Shown in pieces: positions 7,152-15,155 of a DNA stretch of 21,481 nucleotides. The position numbers and the translations under genes are program-made. Every line of letters begins with the position of its first letter. Within the stretch, counting starts at the first letter, position 1. The DNA comes from JAAAPF01 sp964481035 (GTDB taxonomy: Bacteria > Pseudomonadota > Alphaproteobacteria > Geminicoccales > Geminicoccaceae): positions 1 to 21,481 of the forward strand of contig CAYZSE010000045.1 of assembly GCA_964481035.1 (NCBI GenBank), written 5' to 3'. The notes under the pieces were generated by a model. The model was not told the origin of the DNA. It worked only from the letters and a program-made list of their open reading frames with translations, and made no database searches.

Positions 7152-7319
7152 CTATTTGATCTTGGCCTCGGTGAACTCGACGTGCTTGCGGACTTTCGGG
7201 TCGTACTTCTTGAGCTTCAGCTTCTCGGTGGTGTTCCGGGTGTTCTTCTTCGTGGTGTAGAAGAAGCCGGTGCCCGCACTGCTCACGAGCTTGATGAGCA
7301 CGGTCGTGGGCTTGGCCAT
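7152..7319 (-). CDS. rpmG: 50S ribosomal protein L33
   Basis: A 55-residue small basic protein of the large ribosomal subunit, near the E site. It reads MAKPTTVLIKLVSSAGTGFF, then YTTKKN-RNT and the conserved KLKLKKYDP-VRKHV-F-E-KIK pattern. It lacks the four zinc-binding cysteines found in some bacterial L33 proteins (the C-minus form), as is usual for alphaproteobacteria, where the protein is also 55 residues. An AGAGG ribosome-binding motif lies upstream of the ATG at 7317-7319, and a TTGACA-type promoter lies 34-62 nt upstream. The ROK kinase gene follows 13 nt later on the same strand. Confidence 0.97.
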   Translation of the reverse strand: MAKPTTVLIKLVSSAGTGFFYTTKKNTRNTTEKLKLKKYDPKVRKHVEFTEAKIK

Positions 7320-7352
7320 GGCAGGACCTCTGGATTGGACGATCGGCGGCGG

Positions 7353-7381
7353 AAGATGCGGCCGGGGCCGGGCACTGTCAA
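7353..7381 (-). promoter_or_regulatory. Putative sigma-70 promoter for rpmG
   Basis: On the minus strand a perfect TTGACA -35 box (7376-7381) is followed by a 17-nt spacer and CATCTT (7353-7358) as a weak -10 box. The predicted transcript would start near 7346 and leave a leader of about 27 nt before rpmG. The spacing and perfect -35 support it; the -10 matches TATAAT at only three positions. Confidence 0.45.
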
Positions 7382-7423
7382 CCACGGCCGCGGCCGGGCC
7401 CGCGTCGTCATCGGCGGCGGCCT

Positions 7424-7897
7424 TCAGTCGTGCACGCTGAAATTGGCGTGGCGGGCCGTTTCCATGATCGTCGCGAAGCCGTCGGCGTCGACGCGGACGA
7501 GGTGGCGGTGGTCGCCCGCCTCGAAGAACACCTCTTCCGGCGCCTCGAGCGAGGTGTCGACGACGACGTCGACGCCATAGGCGGCGCCGGCCGCGGGCAC
7601 GGCACCGACGGCGCAGTCGTCGAACCAGTCGTGCAGCCGCCGCTCGTCGACCAGCTCGAGGTTGCGCTGGAGCTTGCGGTTGAGGAGCTCGACGCTGACA
7701 TGATGGGTGCTGCGCAGCACCGCGAGCACCGGCCCCCGATCGTCGGCGAGCAGCACGGCCTTGGCGAGCTGATCGCCCGGCACGTGCGCGACCTGCGCGG
7801 TCTCGCCGCTCGTCGAGGTCCGCGCATGCTCGATGACGTCGTGGGGAACCTTGAGACCGTTGAGATAATGGCGAAGCCGCGGCGCGATATGGTTCAT
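7424..7897 (-). CDS. YbaK/EbsC-domain aminoacyl-tRNA deacylase
   Basis: A 157-residue protein made of a single YbaK (ProRS editing-domain-like) fold. Members hydrolyse mischarged aminoacyl-tRNAs in trans, such as Cys- or Ala-tRNA(Pro), protecting translation fidelity. Visible markers are the HART-STSGETAQ segment (about 24-35), the key lysine K46 in QLAKAVLL, and the VSVELLNRKL helix region. The usual glycine-rich loop is represented by AVGAVPAAG (about 96-104). Length is normal. The ATG at 7895-7897 has a strong ribosome-binding site (gggaggac). It lies 103 nt after rnr and 104 nt before rpmG on the same strand, so it may have its own promoter. The amino-acid specificity cannot be read from the sequence. 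Confidence 0.88.
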   Translation of the reverse strand: MNHIAPRLRHYLNGLKVPHDVIEHARTSTSGETAQVAHVPGDQLAKAVLLADDRGPVLAVLRSTHHVSVELLNRKLQRNLELVDERRLHDWFDDCAVGAVPAAGAAYGVDVVVDTSLEAPEEVFFEAGDHRHLVRVDADGFATIMETARHANFSVHD

Positions 7898-8000
7898 GAC
7901 GGCCGTCCTCCCTGCCGGCGCTGAACCCTAGCCGATAGCGGAACCGTCACAAACCGGCCTTGACCGAGATCATGCCGCGAGACCCGGCGGGCCTTCGGCC

Positions 8001-10196
8001 TCAGCGCCGGCGGCGGCGATGGAGATGGGCGAGGCGCCGGCCGATGCGGCGGGCCGGGCTGCGCTCGGTGACGGGCGTGTGATCGGTCACCCGGCCCGAG
8101 AGCCCGCCGGTGAGCGGATCGGCCTCGACGAGCTCGATCTCGCAGGCGTCGCCCAGCCCGTAGTGCTGGCCGGTGCGCTCGCCGAAGAGCGCGGACTGGG
8201 TCTCGTCGTGGATGAAGTAGTCGGCACCGAGCGTGGCGATCGGCACGAAGGCGTCGGCGCCGATATCGGCGAGGCGGACGAAGAGGCCCGCCTTGAGCAC
8301 ACCGCCGATGCGGCCTTGAAAGCGCGCGCCGAGCCGGTCTTGGAGGTACAGGCTGACGAACCGGTCGACGGTCTTGCGCTCGGCCTCCATGGCGCGCCGC
8401 TCGGCGCCGGATATCGCGACGCCGGTCGCGGCCAGGGGCTCGTGCTCGTGGCGCACGCCACCTTCGCCCAAGTCGAGCGCCTCGATCAGCGCGCGGTGGA
8501 CCACGAGGTCGGCGTAGCGGCGGATCGGAGAGGTGAAGTGCGCGTAGTTCTTCAAGTTGAGCCCGAAATGGCCGAGGTTGTCCGGGCTGTAGACCGCCTG
8601 CGACTGCGCCCGCAGGACGTAGCCGCCGATGGTGTCCTTGAGCGGGTGATCGCTGATCCGCTGCAGCAGGCGCTCGAACTCCTTCGGCGTCCGCAGGTGG
8701 TCGGCGCGCGCCTCGATGCCGAGCCCCTGCAGGAACTGCGCGAGCGCCTCGACCTTGTCGGGTTGGGGCTTGTCGTGGACGCGGAACAGCAGCGCCCGCT
8801 TGCGCGCCGCCAGCGCCTCCGCCGCGGCGACGTTGGCGAGCACCATGAACTCCTCGATGAGCCGGTGCGCGTCGAGGCGCTCGCGGGCGACGATGCGCGC
8901 GGGCTTGCCCTCGTCGTCGAGCGCGACGACCCGCTCGGGCAGATCGAGATCGAGCGTGCCCCGCGCCCGCCGCGCGACGTCGAGCGCCCGCCAGGCGGCG
9001 AACAGCGGCGCGACGACACCGTCAACGAGCGGTCGGGTGAGGTCGTCGGGGCGACCGTCGGCCGCTTGCTGGACCTGCTCGTAGGTGAGCCGCGCCGCCG
9101 AGCGCATCAGGCCGCGGCCGAAGCGGTGTCGGCGCAGGTTGCCCGCGGCGTCGATGACCATCTCCACGGCGAGGCAGCCCCGCGGCTCGCCGGGGCGGAG
9201 CGAGCAGAGGCCGTTGGAGAGTGCCTCCGGCAGCATCGGGATGACGCGGTCGGGGAAGTAGACCGAGTTGCCGCGGGTCTTGGCCTCCTGGTCGAGCGCG
9301 TCGCCCGGGCGGACGTAATGGGCGACGTCGGCGATGGCGACGATCAGCCTGAAACCGCCGGCGTTGGCCGGATCGTCGTCGGGCGCGGCGTGCACCGCGT
9401 CGTCGAAGTCCCGCGCGTCGGCGCCGTCGATGGTGACCAGCGGCACGTCGCGCAGGTCGATCCGCCCCTCGGGCGGCGGCACGGCGGCCCGTTCCGCCTG
9501 CCGGAGCGCGGCCTCGGAGAAGGCCTCGGGGAGGTCCAGCTCGGCCGCGGCGATGTGGCTGAACTGGCGGGGGTCGTCGGCGGCGCCGATGCGCCGGACG
9601 ACCCGGCCGCGGGCGAGGCCCATCCGCTGCGGCGTCGTCGCCTCGGCGGCGACGAGGTCGCCCGGCGCCGCATCGCCGAGCAGGTGCGGATCGAGGCGCA
9701 TGCCGCGGTCCTTGCGGTTGGCCGGGCGCAGCCAGAAGCCGTCGGCGGCGCTCTCGACGACGCCCACCATGCGCCCACCCTCGCGCGGCAGCACGCGGAT
9801 CAGCTCCGCCTCGTAGACGTCGCCGTCGCGGCGCTCGGTCTTGACGAGCACCCGGTCGCCGACGCCGGGCGGTCGGCCGCGGATGGCGTCCAGCTCGAGG
9901 TGGAGCACCGCCTCGCCCTCCGCCGAGACCGGCCGCAGTGTCAGGTCGCCCTCCTCGTCGACGTCGGTGACGAGCGCGACGACGACCCGCGGCAAGAGGC
10001 CCGCGGCCGAAAGCTTGCGGCCGCGGCCGCGCTCGACGGTGCCCTCGTGCTGCAGCTCCTTGAGGATCGCCTTGAGCTCGATCCGCTCGCCGCCGGTGAC
10101 GCCGAGCGCCTTGGCGATGTCGCGCTTGCTGGTGAGGCCCGGGTTCTCTTCGATGTGCCGCAGGACGGCCTCGCGGTCGAGACGGGTGCGTCTCAT
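8001..10196 (-). CDS. rnr: Ribonuclease R (3'-5' exoribonuclease)
   Basis: A 731-residue processive hydrolytic exoribonuclease that degrades structured RNA, including rRNA and mRNA decay intermediates. Domain order: an N-terminal winged-helix segment (about 5-60, DREAVLRHIEENPG), cold-shock/OB domains (about 70-240), the RNB catalytic domain (about 245-580) and a C-terminal S1 domain (about 625-705, starting near GARFQGRIGG). The RNB active-site motif TIDGADARDFDDAV supplies the metal-binding aspartates D257, D263 and D265. The C-terminus is short and Arg/His-rich. At 731 residues it is shorter than the E. coli enzyme (813) but normal for alphaproteobacteria. Its ATG overlaps the topA stop in an ATGA (10193-10196), so it is translationally coupled to topA. 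RNase II is excluded by the N-terminal helix-turn-helix and overall length. Confidence 0.95.
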   Translation of the reverse strand: MRRTRLDREAVLRHIEENPGLTSKRDIAKALGVTGGERIELKAILKELQHEGTVERGRGRKLSAAGLLPRVVVALVTDVDEEGDLTLRPVSAEGEAVLHLELDAIRGRPPGVGDRVLVKTERRDGDVYEAELIRVLPREGGRMVGVVESAADGFWLRPANRKDRGMRLDPHLLGDAAPGDLVAAEATTPQRMGLARGRVVRRIGAADDPRQFSHIAAAELDLPEAFSEAALRQAERAAVPPPEGRIDLRDVPLVTIDGADARDFDDAVHAAPDDDPANAGGFRLIVAIADVAHYVRPGDALDQEAKTRGNSVYFPDRVIPMLPEALSNGLCSLRPGEPRGCLAVEMVIDAAGNLRRHRFGRGLMRSAARLTYEQVQQAADGRPDDLTRPLVDGVVAPLFAAWRALDVARRARGTLDLDLPERVVALDDEGKPARIVARERLDAHRLIEEFMVLANVAAAEALAARKRALLFRVHDKPQPDKVEALAQFLQGLGIEARADHLRTPKEFERLLQRISDHPLKDTIGGYVLRAQSQAVYSPDNLGHFGLNLKNYAHFTSPIRRYADLVVHRALIEALDLGEGGVRHEHEPLAATGVAISGAERRAMEAERKTVDRFVSLYLQDRLGARFQGRIGGVLKAGLFVRLADIGADAFVPIATLGADYFIHDETQSALFGERTGQHYGLGDACEIELVEADPLTGGLSGRVTDHTPVTERSPARRIGRRLAHLHRRRRR

Positions 10197-12913
10197 CCGC
10201 CGCTGTCGCCACCGCGCGCCGCGCGACCGTTCCGCGACTTGGCACCGCTCGCCGCGCGCGGCTTGGCGGCGGTCGACTTGCCGCCCTTCGCCTTTGCCGC
10301 GGCGCCCTTGGCCGTCGCCGTCTTAGCGGCGCCGTTGCCCTTGTTGGCGCCGTTGCCCTTGTTGGCGTTGCCGGCAGGGCCTTTGCGCGCCGCGGTCTTG
10401 TTGCCGCTCTTGGCCGCCTTTTGGGCGAGGATCTCGACGGCCTCGTCGAGCGCCAGCGTCTCGGGGTCGGCGCCCTTGGGCAGGCTGGCGTTGAGCTTGT
10501 TCCACTTGAGATACGGCCCGAAGCGGCCGTCGAGGAGCTGGATCGGCTTGCCGTCGTCGGGATGCTCGCCGACGGTCCGCCCGGCGGTTTTCGGCGCCGC
10601 CCGGCCGCGGCCCTTGCCGCCCTTCTCCTCCAGCAGCGTCAGCGCGCGGTTCATCCCGATCGACAGCACGTCGTCGTCGGGATCGAGCCGGGCGTAGGTC
10701 CGACCGCGCTGGACGTAGGGCCCGAAGCGGTTGATGCCCGCGGCGATCGCCTCGCCGTCGGGATCGACGCCGACCTCGCGCGGCAGGGCGAGGAGCCTGA
10801 GCGCGAGCCCGAGGTCGATGTCGCCGGGCTCGATGTTGGGCGGCGGGCTCACCCGCTTGAGCTCGTCGCCGGAGCCGCGCTGCACATAGGGCCCGAACCG
10901 GCCGACCTTGAGCCAGACCTCCTCCTCGAGATCCGGGTCCATGCCGAGAAACCGCTCCTTGGCGACCTTGGCGTCGCCGTCGGTCGCCTGCTCGCCGAGC
11001 TGGCGGGTGAAGCGGCACTCGGGGTAGTTCGAGCAACCGACGAAGCCGCCGTAACGGCCGAACTTGAGGCTGAGCCTGCCACCCTCGCACTGCGGGCAGA
11101 GCCGCGGATCGGTGCCGTCGGCCTTCGCCGGAAACAGGTGCGGGCCCAAGGCCGCGTCGAGCGCGTCGATGATCTCGGCGTTGCGCTTGCCCTTGACCTC
11201 CTCGGTGAGCGTGTAGAACGGATCCCAGAACTCGCGCAGCACCTGCTTCCAGTCGAGCTCGCCCGCCGCCACCGCATCGAGCCGGTCCTCCAGCTCGGCG
11301 GTGAAGCCGTACTGGACGTACCGCGTGAAGAACTCGGTGAGGAACGCGCTCACCACCCGGCCGCGATCCTCCGGCACGAACCGCTTGGCATCCAGCCGCA
11401 CGTAATCGCGGGCCTGCAGCACCGAGATGATGCTGGCGTAGGTCGAGGGCCGACCGATGCCCAGCTCCTCCAGCCGCTTGACCAGGCTCGCCTCGGTGTA
11501 GCGCGGCGGCGGCTCGGTGAAGTGCTGCTCGGCCTCGACCTTGTCCTGCCGTGAAGGCTCGCCTTCGGCCATCGGCGGCAGGAGACGGTCGCTCTCGTCG
11601 TCGGCCGTCCGGTCGGACGGCGCGTCGTCGACGCCCTCGCGGTAGACCTTGATGAAGCCGTCGAAGGCGATGGTCTGGCCGGTGGCTCTCAGGCCGACGC
11701 CATCGCCAGCGATGGTGACCGAGACCCGGTCGAGCAGGGCCGCGGCCATCTGGCTCGCGATGGTCCGCTTCCAGATCAGCTCGTACAGCCGCAGCTGGTC
11801 CTGGTCGACGAAGGCCGCGACCTGCTCGGGCCGGCGCGCGAGGTCGGTCGGCCGGATCGCCTCGTGCGCCTCTTGGGCGTTCTTCGTCTTGGTCTTGAAC
11901 TGGCGCGGCTGCTCGGGCAGGTAACGCGCGCCGTAGTGCTGGCCGATCACCTCGCGGGCGGATGCCAGCGCCGACGACGAGAGCTGGACGCTGTCGGTCC
12001 GCATGTAGGTGATCAGGCCCACGGTCTCGCCGCCGAGCTGCACGCCCTCGAACAACCGCTGCGCCGTGCGCATGGTCCGATCCGCGCCGAAGCCGAGCTT
12101 GCGCGACGCCTCCTGCTGCAGCGTCGAGGTCGAGAACGGCGGCGCCGGATTGCGGCTCGTCTGCTTCTTTTCGACCGCGGTGACGTGCAGCGTCGCCGCC
12201 TCGACCCGAGCCTTGGCCGCGGCGGCGAGCGCGCCGTCGGCGAGCGCGAACTTGTCGAGCTTCTTGCCGTCGAGCTGCGCGAGGCGGGCGCGGAAGGCCT
12301 CGTCGCGGGCGGTTCGCAGATCGGCCTCGACCGTCCAGTACTCCCGCGGGACGAAGCGCTCGATCTCGTCCTCGCGCTCGCAGATGAGCCGCAGCGCCAC
12401 CGACTGGACGCGGCCGGCCGAACGCGCGCCGGGAAGCTTGCGCCACAGCACCGGCGAGAGGGTGAAGCCGACGAGGAAGTCGAGCGCGCGCCGCGCCTGG
12501 TAGGCGTCGATCAGGTCGGCGTGCAGGTCGCGCGGATGCGCCATGGCGTCGAGCACCGCCTGCTTGGTGACCTCGTGAAAGACCACCCGCTTCACCTCGA
12601 CGCCCTTCAGCGCCTTCTTGTCGGCGAGCGCGGCCAGAAGGTGCCAGGAGATGGCCTCGCCCTCGCGGTCGGGGTCGGTCGCGAGATAGAGGCGGTCCGC
12701 CTCCTTGAGCGCCTTGGCGATGTCGTTGATCTGGCTCCTCTTGTCGGTGAGCACGAGGTAGCGCATGGCGAAGTCGTGCTCCGGATCGACCGCGCCTTCC
12801 TTCTCCTCGAGATCGCGAACGTGCCCGTAGGAGGCGAGGACCTTGTAGTCGCCGCCGAGGTACTTGTTGATCGTCTTGGCCTTCGTGGGCGATTCGACGA
12901 CGACGACGTTCAT
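10193..12913 (-). CDS. topA: DNA topoisomerase I (type IA)
   Basis: A 906-residue type IA topoisomerase that relaxes negative supercoils. It has an N-terminal TOPRIM domain (E7 in VVVESPTKAK; DPDREGE at about 80-86), the SYGHVRDL segment, and the nucleophilic tyrosine Y303 in GLITYMRTDS. One C4 zinc ribbon follows (CPQC ... C-NYPEC), then several FGPYVQRG/FGPYLKW repeats of the Topo_C type. The tail of about 60 residues is Lys/Ala/Gly-rich and probably binds DNA nonspecifically. The family start MNVVVVESP favours the ATG at 12911-12913 over a GTG four codons upstream (12923-12925); neither has a strong ribosome-binding site. It lies 48 nt after dprA and overlaps rnr by 4 nt, within the plsY-dprA-topA-rnr block. 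Confidence 0.96.
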   Translation of the reverse strand: MNVVVVESPTKAKTINKYLGGDYKVLASYGHVRDLEEKEGAVDPEHDFAMRYLVLTDKRSQINDIAKALKEADRLYLATDPDREGEAISWHLLAALADKKALKGVEVKRVVFHEVTKQAVLDAMAHPRDLHADLIDAYQARRALDFLVGFTLSPVLWRKLPGARSAGRVQSVALRLICEREDEIERFVPREYWTVEADLRTARDEAFRARLAQLDGKKLDKFALADGALAAAAKARVEAATLHVTAVEKKQTSRNPAPPFSTSTLQQEASRKLGFGADRTMRTAQRLFEGVQLGGETVGLITYMRTDSVQLSSSALASAREVIGQHYGARYLPEQPRQFKTKTKNAQEAHEAIRPTDLARRPEQVAAFVDQDQLRLYELIWKRTIASQMAAALLDRVSVTIAGDGVGLRATGQTIAFDGFIKVYREGVDDAPSDRTADDESDRLLPPMAEGEPSRQDKVEAEQHFTEPPPRYTEASLVKRLEELGIGRPSTYASIISVLQARDYVRLDAKRFVPEDRGRVVSAFLTEFFTRYVQYGFTAELEDRLDAVAAGELDWKQVLREFWDPFYTLTEEVKGKRNAEIIDALDAALGPHLFPAKADGTDPRLCPQCEGGRLSLKFGRYGGFVGCSNYPECRFTRQLGEQATDGDAKVAKERFLGMDPDLEEEVWLKVGRFGPYVQRGSGDELKRVSPPPNIEPGDIDLGLALRLLALPREVGVDPDGEAIAAGINRFGPYVQRGRTYARLDPDDDVLSIGMNRALTLLEEKGGKGRGRAAPKTAGRTVGEHPDDGKPIQLLDGRFGPYLKWNKLNASLPKGADPETLALDEAVEILAQKAAKSGNKTAARKGPAGNANKGNGANKGNGAAKTATAKGAAAKAKGGKSTAAKPRAASGAKSRNGRAARGGDSGG
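10328..10372 (-). repeat. Tandem 18-bp repeat in the 3' end of topA
   Basis: Two perfect 18-bp copies (10328-10345 and 10346-10363) and a partial third (10364-10372) encode the repeated peptide NKGNGA in the basic C-terminal tail of topoisomerase I. The unit is in frame, so copy-number variation would change tail length only. Confidence 0.85.
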
Positions 12914-12961
12914 GCGCAGGGGCACCGTTCGACTGTGGTCGGGGGCAGGCGGGAGATGGGC

Positions 12962-14074
12962 TCAGACGACGACGCGAGAGACCCGGTTACCGGCGTGGCG
13001 CTCGATCTCGCCGGCGAGCTCCAGCTCGAGCAACGCCTTTTGCATTTGCGATGGCGACGCATGACACTGGCGGATGAGTTCGTCAACCGCGACCGGCTCC
13101 ACCGCCAGGCGCTCGCGCAGCATCGCCTCGAGGTCGCCATCGGCCGGCGCCGAGGCCGGCGCGGCCGGCCTCGGCGCGCGTTTCGAGCGCATGGCGCGCG
13201 GTCGCTGCGGCGGTTCGACCCGCACCTCGAAGGGCCGGAGCGCCGCCAGCACGTCCGCCGCGCACTCCACCAGGTGCGCGCCCTCGCGCAGGAGCCGGTT
13301 GGTGCCGCGATGGCGCTCGTCCAGAGGCGTGCCGGGCACGGCCATGACCTCGCGACCCTGGTCGGCCGCATAGCGCGCGGTGATGAGGCTGCCCGAGCGC
13401 AGCGCCGCCTCGACCACCAGCACGGCCTCGGAGAGCGCCGAGATCAGCCGGTTGCGCCTCGGGAACTGGGACGCCTGCGGGCCGGCGCCCAACGGCCGCT
13501 CGGTCACGATGCAGCCGCTCTCGGCGATCGCCGCGGCGAGCTCGGCGTTCTCGGCCGGGTAGACGACGTCGATGCCGGTGGCGATGACGGCGACGGTCAC
13601 GCCGTGGGTGATCGCCCCTTCGTGCGCCGCGGTGTCGATGCCGCGGGCGAGGCCCGAAGCGACGCCCATCCCTTCGCCGGCGAGCTCGGCGGCGATCTCC
13701 CGGGCGAGCTTGCGCCCGCCGGCCGAGGCGTTGCGGGCGCCGACGATGCCGACGAAGCGCGCGGCGAGGAGCGTCGGATCGCCCTTGACGGTCAGCACCC
13801 ATGGCGCCGTCTCGACGGCGGCCAGGGGGGCGGGATAGGCGGGATCGCCGCGGCTGACCAACACCGCGCCGGCGTCGAGCGTCGCCTCGATCTCCTGTTC
13901 GACCACGCGCGTCGCGGCGAGCCGCACGTTGCCGGGGCCGAGGTCCAAGAGCGCATCGACGGCTTCGGTGGCGCTGCCGTGGCGCTCCATCAGCCGCGCG
14001 AGCCCTGTCGCTCCCAGCCCGTGCGTACGGGTCAGGCGAAGCAGCGCGCGCAGCTCGCGATCTCGCGGTGTCAT
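12962..14074 (-). CDS. dprA: DNA-processing protein DprA (DprA/Smf family)
   Basis: A 370-residue protein that binds incoming single-stranded DNA and loads RecA during natural transformation. An N-terminal helical (SAM-like) segment covers about 1-65. The Rossmann-like DprA core (about 75-285) carries VGARNAS (111-117), SGLARGIDTAAH (140-151) and FPRRNRLISALSE (204-216). A Pro/Arg/Ala linker (about 286-312) leads to a C-terminal winged-helix domain (about 314-365). The ATG at 14072-14074 has a strong ribosome-binding site (gaggaggtc) and the gene starts 31 nt after plsY. Longer upstream reading-frame extension runs antisense to none of the family motifs and is discarded. DprA is widespread, so its presence alone does not prove competence. 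Confidence 0.95.
   Translation of the reverse strand: MTPRDRELRALLRLTRTHGLGATGLARLMERHGSATEAVDALLDLGPGNVRLAATRVVEQEIEATLDAGAVLVSRGDPAYPAPLAAVETAPWVLTVKGDPTLLAARFVGIVGARNASAGGRKLAREIAAELAGEGMGVASGLARGIDTAAHEGAITHGVTVAVIATGIDVVYPAENAELAAAIAESGCIVTERPLGAGPQASQFPRRNRLISALSEAVLVVEAALRSGSLITARYAADQGREVMAVPGTPLDERHRGTNRLLREGAHLVECAADVLAALRPFEVRVEPPQRPRAMRSKRAPRPAAPASAPADGDLEAMLRERLAVEPVAVDELIRQCHASPSQMQKALLELELAGEIERHAGNRVSRVVV
13148..13176. repeat. Perfect 12-bp inverted repeat in the dprA linker
   Basis: Arms 13148-13159 (CGCCGAGGCCGG) and 13165-13176 are exact reverse complements with a 5-base loop. It lies in the codons for the Pro/Ala-rich linker of DprA. There is no T-run, so it is not a terminator. 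Confidence 0.75.
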
Positions 14075-14105
14075 GACCTCCTCGTCCGCCGCGGGCCCGG
14101 CGCTG

Positions 14106-14732
14106 TCAACTGCGACGTGAGGCGCCCAGCTTGTTCTCGTTGCCGGCGAGAAGGCGGCGGATGTTGGCGGCGTGGCGGACGACGACGACCAGCGCCATCG
14201 CGGCGAAGAGCCCGACATACTGGCCGTAGCCGAGCGCCGCGGCGGCGAACGGTGCCGTCGCCGCCGCCGTGAGCGAGCCCAGCGACACGTAGCGCGAGGC
14301 CGCGACGACGGCGAGGAAGGCGACGAGCGCGGTGAGCGCCACGGGCCAGGCCAGCGCGAAGAGGACGCCCGCGGCCGTGGCCACGGCCTTGCCGCCCTTG
14401 AAGCCGATGTAGGTGGACCAGCAGTGGCCGACGACGGCACCCAGCGCCACCATCTGGGCCATGTCCGGGCCGAGCCAGGCGAAGGCCGCGAGCACCGGCA
14501 CCGCCCCCTTGGCCGCATCGAGGAGGAGCACGGCGAGGGCGAGCCCCTTGCGCCCGGTCCGCAGCACGTTGGTGGCCCCGGTGCTCCCGGAGCCGATCTT
14601 GGCGAGGTCGCCCGCACCCGCGAGCTTGACGAGGAGCGGGCCGAACGGGACGGCGCCGATGAGGTAGCCGGCGACGAGGCCCGCCACGAGCGGCCACCAG
14701 TAGGCGGGCCCGCCCAAAGGATCGACGATCAT
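14106..14732 (-). CDS. plsY: Glycerol-3-phosphate acyltransferase PlsY
   Basis: A 208-residue integral inner-membrane enzyme that transfers the acyl group from acyl-phosphate to glycerol-3-phosphate, the first committed step of phospholipid synthesis. Several hydrophobic spans are visible (about 12-30, 64-86, 95-105, 118-145, 152-186). The three family motifs are present: GSGSTGATNVLRTG (47-60), GHCWSTYIGFKGGKAVAT (102-119) and RHAANIRRLLAGNENKLG (186-203). The usual SGN in motif 1 reads SGS here. Length is normal. The ATG at 14730-14732 has a strong ribosome-binding site (gaggagg). It heads the plsY-dprA-topA-rnr string. In relatives pyrC-plsY are often adjacent, but here a plus-strand gene separates them. 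Confidence 0.95.
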   Translation of the reverse strand: MIVDPLGGPAYWWPLVAGLVAGYLIGAVPFGPLLVKLAGAGDLAKIGSGSTGATNVLRTGRKGLALAVLLLDAAKGAVPVLAAFAWLGPDMAQMVALGAVVGHCWSTYIGFKGGKAVATAAGVLFALAWPVALTALVAFLAVVAASRYVSLGSLTAAATAPFAAAALGYGQYVGLFAAMALVVVVRHAANIRRLLAGNENKLGASRRS

Positions 14733-14885
14733 GCGCGCTGCCTCCTCATGCGCCGATGATTAGCGCCGCGCCGGCGCTCGGGCCAGCGCGCCGGCTCGCG
14801 ACCGCCGTGAAGGTTTGCCTTCCGCCGCGGGGCGCGTCATAGGGGTTCGGCGAAGGCGAGCGGCTCGCCCGAGGGAGGTCCCCGA

Positions 14886-15146
14886 GTGCCCAAGATCATG
14901 GCGACCCACGAGGTCGACGACGTCGCCCATTGGCTCGCCTCGCCGAAGCGCGAACAAGTGTTCGCCGGCGTGGCGACCGACATCACCACCTTCGTGCTCC
15001 CGGGCGATGCCCATCGCGTGGCGGTCGCCATGGACGTCGCGGACATGGCCGCCTTCGACGCCGTCATGCGGAGCGACGCGGGTGCCGCGGCGATGGCCCA
15101 CGACGGGGTTCGCCCGGCGACGCTCGTCGTCTACGTCGCGGGCTGA
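14886..15146 (+). CDS. Small protein of unknown function (86 aa)
   Basis: An 86-residue reading frame that I do not recognise with confidence. It starts at GTG 14886 with a strong ribosome-binding site (gggagg, 14873-14878) and 7-nt spacing; an ATG four codons later (14898-14900) is the alternative. The protein is soluble and acidic-to-neutral, with no signal peptide or membrane segment. The layout is THEVDDVAHWLASPKRE, an FAGVATDITTFVLPGD segment, VAVAMDVADMAAFDAVM and a closing LVVYVAG. This alternation of strands and helices resembles small dimeric alpha/beta-barrel proteins, but that is only an impression. The reading frame is well formed and the ribosome-binding site is convincing, so I judge it real. 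It lies between plsY (divergent) and pyrC (convergent, 9 nt between stops). The 153-bp region upstream contains at best a weak promoter (TTGCCT, 17 nt, CATAGG). Confidence 0.7.
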   Translation: MPKIMATHEVDDVAHWLASPKREQVFAGVATDITTFVLPGDAHRVAVAMDVADMAAFDAVMRSDAGAAAMAHDGVRPATLVVYVAG

Positions 15147-15155
15147 CGCGCGCCC

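Noticed and set aside
7990..8000. Short inverted repeat ggcc-ttc-ggcc after the rnr stop as a terminator
   Set aside because: The stem is only four base pairs and no T-run follows on the minus strand.
12923..12925. GTG as an alternative topA start giving four extra residues
   Set aside because: Family members begin at the MNVVVVESP methionine, and the GTG has no better ribosome-binding site.
14101..14112. TTGACA-like box on the minus strand upstream of dprA
   Set aside because: It lies across the plsY stop codon and has no usable -10 at 16-18 nt; dprA is more simply read with plsY.
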